Virus record (IMG/VR): IMGVR_UViG_3300017967_000081
Location: 1-36,527 of that record
Reading direction: 5' to 3' (one strand)
DNA: 36,527 bases
Origin: a virus
Shown here: piece by piece, positions 1 through 7,354 of the stretch
Layout: the number at the start of each line of letters is the position of its first letter
How positions within the stretch are numbered: position 1 is the stretch's first letter
Notes under the pieces: generated by a model
Seen by the model: only the letters and a program-made list of their open reading frames with translations
Database searches by the model: none
What the model was told of the DNA's origin: nothing
Made by a program: the position numbers and the translations under genes

Positions 1-1665
1 GAAAACGTTTTTATCACGTTCTCTGCCCATTTTCTTTAGAACACCTAGTGAATTTTCAACACCAGCAGTATCCATACCACTATCAATCAACTCATCAATG
101 AATAACAAGTTAATGTTCTGATACAAACTCTCCCAAACATCGCGGAATGCAAAGCTCATACCAAGTATTAAACGGTTACGCTCTCCTCGACTCAAGTTAT
201 CAAAGTCTAAGTCCTGTCCAAGTTGTGTAATTTCAACGTTTAGATCATTTAGGAATAATACTTGATGGGGTAATCCTAATTTGTCAAGGTAATATGTAAG
301 TCTATTGTTCAAATATGCAAGATTTTGATCAATAATCTTCTTGCGAATAAAACTATCTTTGTTTGTAAGCAGTTTTAACAAAAATTCTTGATGGTCTTTT
401 AAGTTAGTAAGATCATTAACAGGAGTCCAATCAATTTCTTGTAAAGCCTCTTGTGTTAGTTCTTCAATTTGCGAACTGTAAGGATCAGTTTCTTGTCTTT
501 TGTTAGTTAATGTTTGCTTTAGATTATCTACATTTTGACGATGCTCGTACGCTTCTTTAGCAGTTTCATAAAACGTATTAGGACGACCATTAATATCTCC
601 TATTTCTTTTAGTTCTTTCATTGCTGATTCTAGCTTGTCGGCAACTTCTGTTTGATATGCTAAAGCATCTGTAAGCTCTTTAGCCTTGCGTGTCTCAAGT
701 TCTTCTTTTTTATCGTCGTGTAGTGCTTGTCCGCATGTATAACAAGTAGCATCGTCAAGATTTGCGATGTCTTTTTCAGCCTTTTCAACAGATTTAGTGG
801 CACGCAGTAATGCACTCTCTAATGTGCTTTTTTCTTTATTAAGAGCCGTAATTGCATTATTAAGTTCATTCCAATTTTGCAATTTTTCGTGTGCATCTAA
901 TTCTGCATCAATGTCTAAGTGTTCAAGATTAGTTATTGATTGTTGTAGTTTATCAACATCTTGAGCTTTTTTAGAAAGCCATGCACGTTGATTGGCTTTT
1001 AGACTGTTAATAGTTTTTTCAATTTTCTCATTAGCAGATTGAATAGCAGTTATTTTTGCTGTTTCTTCTGTAATGTTATCTCTAGTTGATCTTATTTGCT
1101 CTTTTAAGGTTTCTGCCTTTTCAGACAAAATAGTAATGCCTAACAACTGCTCAATAATAGCACGTTGATCGTTTTGTCGCATTGACAAAAATGGCTCGGT
1201 GTATGTGTTTAGTGCAACAACATGCTTGAACATATCATGGCTCATACCAAGTAAGTCATTAATAGATTCTTGTGTTTTACGACTGTCGCCTTGCGACTCG
1301 TCTAGCAGTTCTTGCTCTTGTTCATTGATATAGAACTTTAAAACATTAGGAGAACGTCCTCGCTCAATCCTATAGTCTTGTCCATCCTTCTCAAAGTGTA
1401 GGGTGACCAACATTCCTTTGGAATTAGTCTTGTTAATAAGATTATTCCGCTTGATGTTGGTCAGTGCTTGGCCGTACAGTGCATATGACAACGCATTAAT
1501 AATTGTTGTTTTGCCTGTACCGTTACGTGATCCGGTGTCGTCACCTCCTTGGTCTAAGTTTTCACCAAGCACAAGAGTGAGCTGTTGTTTATTAAAATCA
1601 ACAGCCTGAGTCTGGTTGCCCACACTCATAAAGTTTTTTACAGTTAAATCTTTAATCTTAATCAT
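1..1665 (-). CDS. 46: Recombination endonuclease subunit gp46 (SbcC/Rad50-like), 3' end cut by window edge
   Basis: ABC-type ATPase subunit of the phage Rad50/Mre11-like complex, which resects DNA ends for recombination-dependent replication. The reading frame is open from the ATG at 1665 to the left edge (555 codons, no stop). T4 gp46 is about 560 residues, so only the extreme C-terminus should be missing. Visible motifs: Walker A GSRNGTGKTT (about residues 45-54), a CxxC zinc hook in DATCYTCGQ (Cys308 and Cys311) flanked by long polar, coiled-coil-like stretches, the ABC signature NLSRGERNR (about 489-497) and Walker B LLFIDEL (about 519-525). The start follows the gp47 stop with no gap (TAAATG), so the two subunits are probably translationally coupled. 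Function is known from the family; the motifs are read directly. Confidence 0.95.
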   Translation of the reverse strand, partial: MIKIKDLTVKNFMSVGNQTQAVDFNKQQLTLVLGENLDQGGDDTGSRNGTGKTTIINALSYALYGQALTNIKRNNLINKTNSKGMLVTLHFEKDGQDYRIERGRSPNVLKFYINEQEQELLDESQGDSRKTQESINDLLGMSHDMFKHVVALNTYTEPFLSMRQNDQRAIIEQLLGITILSEKAETLKEQIRSTRDNITEETAKITAIQSANEKIEKTINSLKANQRAWLSKKAQDVDKLQQSITNLEHLDIDAELDAHEKLQNWNELNNAITALNKEKSTLESALLRATKSVEKAEKDIANLDDATCYTCGQALHDDKKEELETRKAKELTDALAYQTEVADKLESAMKELKEIGDINGRPNTFYETAKEAYEHRQNVDNLKQTLTNKRQETDPYSSQIEELTQEALQEIDWTPVNDLTNLKDHQEFLLKLLTNKDSFIRKKIIDQNLAYLNNRLTYYLDKLGLPHQVLFLNDLNVEITQLGQDLDFDNLSRGERNRLILGMSFAFRDVWESLYQNINLLFIDELIDSGMDTAGVENSLGVLKKMGRERDKNVF

Positions 1666-2676
1666 TTATAGCTCGTTATAGATGTCTAGCAACAGTTTCT
1701 TATTAAAGTTATCAGAATCTATTGCGCTAATTTCGTTTGACACAATTTGATCTACACTTTCAAATTGTGCAATATCAAGTTCGGTTGTAATTTCTTCTAT
1801 TTGCTTTTGTGGAATAAGAGTAATTTCTCTACAGCCGTGTTGCGAAATGTAAGTTTCTTTAATAAACTGTGCTTCTTCATAACTAATAGGCAAGTCAATA
1901 GTAACACGCAAATACATTTTAGGTTTAATAATATCTGCATCAGGTTCTAACAATTTGCTTAGTGTTGTTGTACGATACTTAGGACAGTTCCACCAGTTGA
2001 TGTACTCAGGTTCTGCACCATTTTCTTTGTCAAGGATCATCATACCACGTTCGTCATCCCATGCATCTGCATAGTTGTGTGGAAACGCATTACCGATGTA
2101 ATGAATTTTACCTTGTACTTGGCGTTTATGGAAATGCCCTGAAAACACATAATCTTGATGTTTAAAGTGTTGCGGGCGTAAATCACCGTGATCGGGCATT
2201 TGCACCATTGCATTCATATAAAAACTTGGAAGTTCAAAATGACCAAACAAATACTTGGCTTCAATATTTTCTATCTTCTTCCACTCATCGCCTACTAACC
2301 ACGGTACAAGTGCAACATCTTCTTCTTGATATATTTCATCAACAAGTGTAACACCTGGAATATGCTTCCCAAATATAGTTGAACTTACATCACGCTTATC
2401 TTTGTAGTACAAGTCATGATTGCCAACAAACATATAGAATTTGTCAAACGCTTTGCCTAGCTTTTCAAGACTGCGAATAGTAGCATCCATAGTAGTAAGG
2501 TTAAGACTATTCCTATTATGGTGCCAATCTCCGCAAAAGATTGCAGTTTCGCAATGGTTTTCTTTTGCTTGCTCAATAAACCAATCTACGAATTCTTCAC
2601 AATCGTCGTTGTGAATTCTGCTGTTGCCTTTAAGTCCGAAGTGTATGTCTGTAAATACTGCTGCCTTTTTAAACAA
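1666..2676 (-). CDS. 47: Recombination endonuclease subunit gp47 (SbcD/Mre11-like)
   Basis: Metallophosphoesterase nuclease that partners gp46. All the metal-binding motifs of the Mre11 family are present: FTDIHFG (residues 8-14), CGDWHHNR (48-55), VGNHD (84-88) and SGHFHKR (179-185). Length is 336 residues; T4 gp47 is about 339. The start is a TTG codon (2674-2676), not ATG. An in-frame TAG stop lies 8 codons upstream, a good Shine-Dalgarno (AAGAGGA, around 2683-2689) sits 6 nt before the TTG, and the catalytic Asp/His motif begins at residue 8, so a later Met cannot be used. It lies behind its own sigma70-type promoter and is joined directly to gp46 downstream. Confidence 0.95.
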   Translation of the reverse strand: MFKKAAVFTDIHFGLKGNSRIHNDDCEEFVDWFIEQAKENHCETAIFCGDWHHNRNSLNLTTMDATIRSLEKLGKAFDKFYMFVGNHDLYYKDKRDVSSTIFGKHIPGVTLVDEIYQEEDVALVPWLVGDEWKKIENIEAKYLFGHFELPSFYMNAMVQMPDHGDLRPQHFKHQDYVFSGHFHKRQVQGKIHYIGNAFPHNYADAWDDERGMMILDKENGAEPEYINWWNCPKYRTTTLSKLLEPDADIIKPKMYLRVTIDLPISYEEAQFIKETYISQHGCREITLIPQKQIEEITTELDIAQFESVDQIVSNEISAIDSDNFNKKLLLDIYNEL

Positions 2677-2703
2677 ACTGAATCCTCTTTTATAGTTCTA
2701 TGT

Positions 2704-2732
2704 ATTATATGGTAAAACATGTTTAAAGTCAA
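2704..2732 (-). promoter_or_regulatory. Sigma70-type promoter for gp47-gp46
   Basis: Reading the minus strand: -35 TTGACT (2727-2732), a 17-bp spacer, then -10 TATAAT (2704-2709), followed by a short leader and the gp47 Shine-Dalgarno. Only one of twelve consensus positions differs. It occupies nearly the whole 65-nt gap between the gp55 stop and the gp47 start, so gp47/46 can be transcribed independently of gp55. Likely an early promoter read by host RNA polymerase. Confidence 0.85.
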
Positions 2733-2741
2733 TGGGTTAAT

Positions 2742-3569
2742 TTAACCATTTCCAAGCTCTTTTTCTCTTTTGACTGCTGCTTCCCATTCGCCTTGGTGTT
2801 GTCTTGTATATGAAGGGTTCATATCGTTCATTTCCAGTATGTCATCTCGTATGTTTTGGTTGCGTTTTTCAATATTGATAACACGTACAAATGAGTTAGT
2901 AACGGCTGCTGTGTAGTATGCAAACGGATTATTAGATTTGCTTTCGTCAAATTGCAAACCAATCTGTGCCAATTGGAGGATTGCTTGTCCTCGCATTTCG
3001 TCATTGTAGGTATATCCTCTTACATTGCCACGGGTAGCATAGCGATCACATAATTTCATCCACATGCGAGCAAGTTTTTCAGTGGCCTGTCCTTTTTTAA
3101 GAACAAAATGTCCATTTTCCATTCCTCCATGCCAGTGGCTTTTGCCTACGCATACTAGTTCGTCATTGTCATTAAACTTGTAGTGCTGGAATGGAGGAAA
3201 GTTTAGTTTAACTTTTGTATCTGCTACTGTTTTAGGATTCTTTTTGCGTCCAGGCTCGTCCGGAATGTGATCAAATGTCATGATACGAAAAATTAGTTCT
3301 GTTTTTTCTATTTTTCTGTAATCTACTTCGCAATCTGCTTGTTTTACTTTTTCGCCAGCAAGTTTTCTTGTTTCATAATCTGCCTGACTCAGTCTTTTTG
3401 CTTTGTTTCGTTTTGCTTCTGCTATTGTTCGAATATTGATTTTTTCTATATCTGGCAGAATAATATCAAACTGATTATAGCTGTCTTCAGTAAAACTGCA
3501 AAAGCTACTCTTAGATTTGTGTATTTCTGCTAGAATGTCTTTGTTGTTTAAGTAGTTAGTTTTCCTCAT
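2742..3569 (-). CDS. 55: Late-transcription sigma factor gp55
   Basis: Phage sigma factor that redirects host RNA polymerase to TAAATA-type late promoters. The 275-residue protein has a C-terminal-half segment NPFAYYTAAVTNSFVRVIN (residues 214-232) followed by IEKRNQ. This is the sigma region-2-like core typical of T4 gp55 relatives. It is longer than T4 gp55 (about 185 residues); the extra part is a lysine-rich, polar N-terminal region (1-120). The start chosen is the ATG at 3567-3569, 8 nt after a GGAG Shine-Dalgarno. A longer frame back to 3620 would run through the promoter's -10 and -35 boxes and is not used. It faces away from the late genes it should activate, with a divergent promoter region between. 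The family call rests on the region-2 motif and on context. Confidence 0.85.
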   Translation of the reverse strand: MRKTNYLNNKDILAEIHKSKSSFCSFTEDSYNQFDIILPDIEKINIRTIAEAKRNKAKRLSQADYETRKLAGEKVKQADCEVDYRKIEKTELIFRIMTFDHIPDEPGRKKNPKTVADTKVKLNFPPFQHYKFNDNDELVCVGKSHWHGGMENGHFVLKKGQATEKLARMWMKLCDRYATRGNVRGYTYNDEMRGQAILQLAQIGLQFDESKSNNPFAYYTAAVTNSFVRVINIEKRNQNIRDDILEMNDMNPSYTRQHQGEWEAAVKREKELGNG

Positions 3570-3591
3570 AGGTTCTCCAATAATTAACACT

Positions 3592-3620
3592 ATTATAATA
3601 TACGCACATAATTTTGTCAA
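3592..3620 (-). promoter_or_regulatory. Perfect-consensus sigma70 promoter for gp55
   Basis: On the minus strand TTGACA (3615-3620) is followed by a 17-bp spacer and TATAAT (3592-3597): all twelve consensus bases with the optimal spacing. The -10 ends 22 bp before the gp55 ATG, with a GGAG Shine-Dalgarno in between. This is expected for strong early expression by the host enzyme. The -35 hexamer directly abuts the oppositely oriented late element at 3620-3627. Confidence 0.9.
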
Positions 3621-3627
3621 CTAAATA
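3620..3627 (+). promoter_or_regulatory. Late promoter element ACTAAATA, upstream of the first baseplate gene
   Basis: ACTAAATA matches the T4-type late -10 element (TATAAATA) at six of eight positions and ends 22 nt before the ATG at 3650. It shares its first base with the -35 box of the leftward gp55 promoter. It belongs to a set of six similarly placed elements in this window. Confidence 0.65.
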
Positions 3628-3649
3628 ATGTATAAGGAGACAAAAAGAA

Positions 3650-4555
3650 ATGGCAGTTACAGACAGATTTGGTAATCCAGTTAGGGATAGTAGCGGTAAC
3701 CCAGTTACATCAGGTAACGTGCGAGTGCCGACACCTGGCCAATCTAGCGGCACAGTTGCATCTGCTTCTGTTGAGAATATGGTAGGATCTGCTGCATTAA
3801 AAGTTGGCGAAGGATTAAAAAATGCTGTTGTAGGTACTGCTAAACAAGCAGTAACAGATTTTGTCTCTGACACAGGATTTGGAAAAGCACTAAGAGCACT
3901 AAATTTGTTGCCTGGTGCTATGCCCACAGGGATTTCTTTCACAGACGGAAGCTGGGGCTCAAACAATGAACTTGATTGGCGAGTTCGATTAAGTGTTCCT
4001 TCCACTTTTGCAGGTAGTCCTTTATTAAAACCGTTAGCCGAAACAGGCGGTATGATATTTCCTTATACACCACAGGTTTTGATTAATCATAGGGCAAATT
4101 ATAACGCGATTTCTCCCATACATAGTAATTATTCATATTTTGCTTACCAGAACAGTGAAGTGAGCGAAATGACAATTACAGGTGATTTTTTAATAGAAAA
4201 TGCACTAGAAGGAGAATATTGGATTGGTGTTGTACATTATTTAAGAAGTGCTACAAAAATGGCATACGGAAATACCAGTAACCAAGGTGCTCCGCCACCG
4301 GTTGTAAGACTAAATGGTTACGGCGACTATGTTTTCAAAAATGTGCCTGTTATTATTACCAACTTTACAGTTCAACTAGATCCAAATGTTGATTATATCC
4401 AAATTGGTATGGGAGCAAACGGAAGTTGGGTTCCAACCAGTAGCACAGTTTCAGTAACAGTACAACCTATCTACAGCAGACGACAAGTTACACAGTTTAG
4501 TTTGGATGGATTTGTTAGGGGTGATTATGTTCTAGGCGGTAAAGGATTTATCTAA
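3650..4555 (+). CDS. Baseplate tail-tube initiator/cap protein, gp48/gp54-like
   Basis: A 301-residue protein, similar in size to T4 gp54 (about 320) and gp48 (about 364), which form the ring on which the tail tube starts to polymerise. The N-terminus (1-25) carries a VTDxxGNPVRxSSGxPVT motif shared with the gene at 4856. Residues 35-90 are Ala/Gly-rich and helical. The rest looks like a tube-type beta protein (for example YFAYQNSEVSEMTITGDF and, near the C-terminus, YSRRQVTQFSLDGFVRGDY), a pattern I associate with gp48/54 relatives in marine T4-like phages. The Shine-Dalgarno AAGGAGA lies at 3634-3640. The stop overlaps the next ATG (TAATG). I cannot separate gp48 from gp54 by eye. Confidence 0.65.
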   Translation: MAVTDRFGNPVRDSSGNPVTSGNVRVPTPGQSSGTVASASVENMVGSAALKVGEGLKNAVVGTAKQAVTDFVSDTGFGKALRALNLLPGAMPTGISFTDGSWGSNNELDWRVRLSVPSTFAGSPLLKPLAETGGMIFPYTPQVLINHRANYNAISPIHSNYSYFAYQNSEVSEMTITGDFLIENALEGEYWIGVVHYLRSATKMAYGNTSNQGAPPPVVRLNGYGDYVFKNVPVIITNFTVQLDPNVDYIQIGMGANGSWVPTSSTVSVTVQPIYSRRQVTQFSLDGFVRGDYVLGGKGFI

Positions 4556-4854
4556 TGGCAAACTATGATAATTCAAGTCCTTGGTTTAATACAAAAACAA
4601 ATGGCGAATATTTAGATGTTTTAAAAATTCGTCCTGTACCAGCCGAAAGCGATGACATACTATATACTATAGAACCACAATACACTTACCGTCCAGATCT
4701 TCTTGCTTATGATTTATACGGCGATAGAAAATTATGGTGGGTATTTGCACAAAGGAATATGAACACTATAAAAGATCCTGTGTATGATATAATAGCAGGA
4801 ACACAAATTTATCTTCCTAAGGGCGATAGTTTAGAACGTTTGCTAGGAACTTAA
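4555..4854 (+). CDS. 53: Baseplate wedge protein gp53-like
   Basis: A 99-residue protein with the gp53-family signature LYGDRKLWWVFAQRN (residues 54-68), followed by IKDPVYDI and IYLPKGDSL (85-93). This is a LysM-like fold that, in T4, clamps baseplate wedges together. T4 gp53 is about 196 residues, so this is a compact version reduced to the core domain. Its start overlaps the previous stop by one base, which implies coupled translation, and the following gene begins one base after its stop. Confidence 0.8.
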   Translation: MANYDNSSPWFNTKTNGEYLDVLKIRPVPAESDDILYTIEPQYTYRPDLLAYDLYGDRKLWWVFAQRNMNTIKDPVYDIIAGTQIYLPKGDSLERLLGT

Positions 4855-4855
4855 T

Positions 4856-7342
4856 ATGGCAGCAGTAACAGATAGCAATGGCAATCCTGTCAGAACATCA
4901 TCGGGCCAGCCTGTAACAACAAAACCTAATTCGGGAGCAAACTCCGGAACGCAAAGGACTGCTGCTTCCTTGCAAACATCTGGTAACATTTCTATAAACG
5001 GTGTGGCTAGTGCAGTTGAAGGTGCTGTTGCAGAAGTTGCAGGTGCTGTTGCTGCGCCTGTAGTGCAAGCAGCCGGACAAGTTACACAGTTTGCAAGTGC
5101 ATTGGGCGGAGCATTTTCAGGCGCAGGGTTCGGAGGACTGAGTGGATTGTTGAACGGTTTGTTTGCAGGATTCCCACCATGGCCAAACGACTTAGAACAA
5201 TACGCAAGTTACAACTATATTTTTACATTATCATGTTTAACAAACTTTGAACTTAATCTTCCTGATTTTACTTATAGACTATTTGGTCCAAGAATTGTTG
5301 TTTTACGCAGTGGCGGCGCCTCTGATAAAATTCCTACCTTAACAGAATTAGGCGGTAAGATGGAATTTTATATTGACGATGTTGAAATTACTTCTTTGAT
5401 TACACAAACTCCAAAAACTAAAAATAGTTTTGCAGCTCAGTTTGAATTTAAAGTCTTTGAACCATATAGCATGGGACAATTTTTAGAAAATTTACAAGTA
5501 GCAGCACTTGCAGCAGGACACAAAAACTATATTGATGCTCCTTTCTGTTTAAGTTTAGATTTTATAGGTTATGACGATGGCGGCAACGTTGTAAAATCAA
5601 GAAAAAGCACAAGACATTTTCCTATAAAACTAGGACAAGTAACTTTTAATGTTGCAGAAGAAGGTTCGACATATTCTTGTACTGCTATTCCTTGGGTAGA
5701 AACAGGAATGTCAGACGAAGTGCAAAAAGGCAAAACTGATATGACCATTACTGGTAGAACAGTTGAAGAAGCATTGCAGTCAGGCGCCAACAGTTTAGCA
5801 ACAATTTTAAATACTAGAATGCTAAAAAATGAGCAAGCAAAGCAAGTTTCAAAAGCAGACAAGTTTGTTGTTATGTTTCCTACAAAACGATCTTCGCTTG
5901 AAGAAAGTATATTAGGAAAGAAAGAAGATAGTGAAGGTGCTACAAAAGAAGGAGAAATCCGTAAAGAACCTTTTGAAGAAGAACGTAAAAAAGAATTATA
6001 CGAAAGTATAAAAGGCATACAAAACGGAGAAGTTCCTGCAGACTTTGACAACCAACTAAAAAGTATGCTAGGTATTACTATTACTCGATCAGAAGTAGCA
6101 GAAACTATTAGAGAATATGTTGAGAAAGACGAAAATATTAACAGTATAGGAAAAGCAAAACTGGTTCCTAATGTAAATGAATCTAACAATTATCCTCCAA
6201 TTGGCGGCTTAGGTAGTACAACTGAAAAAGATAAAACGCAGTTAGATAGACAAAAATTGCAAATACCTAGAGGTGTTAAAACTTTTCAATTTAAAGTTGG
6301 CACAAAAATTAACACAATTATTGAAGAAATTGTTATTGCAAGCGATTGGGGACAGCAGTTAAAAGAAAGACTAAAACAGCCTGATCAAAACAATATGGTT
6401 GAATGGTTTAAAATTGAAACTTTGTGTTTTAATATGATGGACGGTAAAACAGTAGATGCTACTGGTACTACTCCTAAGGTCTATGTTTATAGAGTTGTTC
6501 CGTATATGGTTAATGCAAGTATCTTTGCATCTCCAAGCTCACCGCAGCCTAACCAAAAGAATTTAAATATGCAGGCTGCAAAAGAATACAATTACATTTA
6601 CTCGGGAAAAAATAAAGATATATTAGATTTTGACATAACTTTTGATAATGCATTCTTTGTAGCAATTGGAGCCAGCAGAGGTCAAAATAATGCAGGATCT
6701 AAACAAGCTGGGCAAGGCGGCACAGCAGCTACAGACGGAGAAGCACCTACAAAATTATCTGAAGGAACGCAAGGGGACGGTTCTGTAAGTGCAACTGGTC
6801 AAGCTAAAGTAAAAGAAGTTGAAGCACCAACTACAGGTAAAGTAAGTTCAGGAAGTGAAAACAATTCTACACAACTTGCTAGAATGTTTAATGACGCACT
6901 AGTAAATAGTCCTGTTGATCTACTCCAAATAGATTTAAAAATATGGGGAGACCCTTATTACTTGAGTGATAGCGGCATGGGAAACTATATTGCATCTCCT
7001 AGTTCTTTTATAAACATAACAAAAGACGGAACAATGGACTATCAGAATTCTGAAGTTGATTTACGAATGATTTTTAAAACTCCTACAGATTATGGTCCTG
7101 ATGGCTGGATGGATTTTCCTGGATTTGGATTAGCACCTGTAAAAGCATTTAATGGCTTATACAAAGTATTACAAGTTACAAGCAACTTTAATGGCGGACA
7201 ATTTACACAAAACTTAGTTTGCACTAGAAGACGCAACCAAGAGACAGATGTCAAGGCGACCGGAGTTAAGGGCGATAACGCTGTTGTTAAAGAAGGCGCA
7301 AAAGAAAATAAAATTGATTCAACAGATCCGTCCATACCATAG
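4856..7342 (+). CDS. Probable baseplate hub protein (gp27-like, enlarged)
   Basis: An 828-residue structural protein immediately before the gp5-type spike, where a hub protein (T4 gp27, about 391 residues) would be expected. It opens with the same VTDxxGNPVR tag as the 3650 gene, then an Ala/Gly-rich hydrophobic stretch (about 50-106). A hub-type domain follows, with FEFKVFEPYSMGQFL (about 197) and NYIDAPFCLSLDFIGYDD (about 224-241). A charged, low-complexity Lys/Glu region occupies about 345-395 and a Gly/Thr-rich linker about 620-670. The C-terminal domain ends with GLYKVLQVTSNFNGGQFT (about 767-784) and TRRRNQ, a hub-like closing strand set. AGGA in the gp53 tail is the ribosome site. The hub assignment is from position and weak motif resemblance, not a secure match. 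Confidence 0.55.
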   Translation: MAAVTDSNGNPVRTSSGQPVTTKPNSGANSGTQRTAASLQTSGNISINGVASAVEGAVAEVAGAVAAPVVQAAGQVTQFASALGGAFSGAGFGGLSGLLNGLFAGFPPWPNDLEQYASYNYIFTLSCLTNFELNLPDFTYRLFGPRIVVLRSGGASDKIPTLTELGGKMEFYIDDVEITSLITQTPKTKNSFAAQFEFKVFEPYSMGQFLENLQVAALAAGHKNYIDAPFCLSLDFIGYDDGGNVVKSRKSTRHFPIKLGQVTFNVAEEGSTYSCTAIPWVETGMSDEVQKGKTDMTITGRTVEEALQSGANSLATILNTRMLKNEQAKQVSKADKFVVMFPTKRSSLEESILGKKEDSEGATKEGEIRKEPFEEERKKELYESIKGIQNGEVPADFDNQLKSMLGITITRSEVAETIREYVEKDENINSIGKAKLVPNVNESNNYPPIGGLGSTTEKDKTQLDRQKLQIPRGVKTFQFKVGTKINTIIEEIVIASDWGQQLKERLKQPDQNNMVEWFKIETLCFNMMDGKTVDATGTTPKVYVYRVVPYMVNASIFASPSSPQPNQKNLNMQAAKEYNYIYSGKNKDILDFDITFDNAFFVAIGASRGQNNAGSKQAGQGGTAATDGEAPTKLSEGTQGDGSVSATGQAKVKEVEAPTTGKVSSGSENNSTQLARMFNDALVNSPVDLLQIDLKIWGDPYYLSDSGMGNYIASPSSFINITKDGTMDYQNSEVDLRMIFKTPTDYGPDGWMDFPGFGLAPVKAFNGLYKVLQVTSNFNGGQFTQNLVCTRRRNQETDVKATGVKGDNAVVKEGAKENKIDSTDPSIP

Positions 7343-7354
7343 AGAGAGAAACAA

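Noticed and set aside
3570-3620. Longer N-terminus for gp55 starting at 3620
   Set aside because: The extra 17 residues would be encoded by the promoter and leader; the ATG at 3569 has a good GGAG ribosome site.
3556-4005. 149-residue minus-strand frame across the divergent promoter gap
   Set aside because: It lies antisense to the gp48/54-like gene and runs through the promoter boxes; low-complexity composition with no family features.
5569-6189. 206-residue minus-strand frame inside the hub gene
   Set aside because: Antisense shadow of a conserved frame, Ser/Phe/Leu-rich as expected for the complement of Lys/Glu-rich coding DNA.
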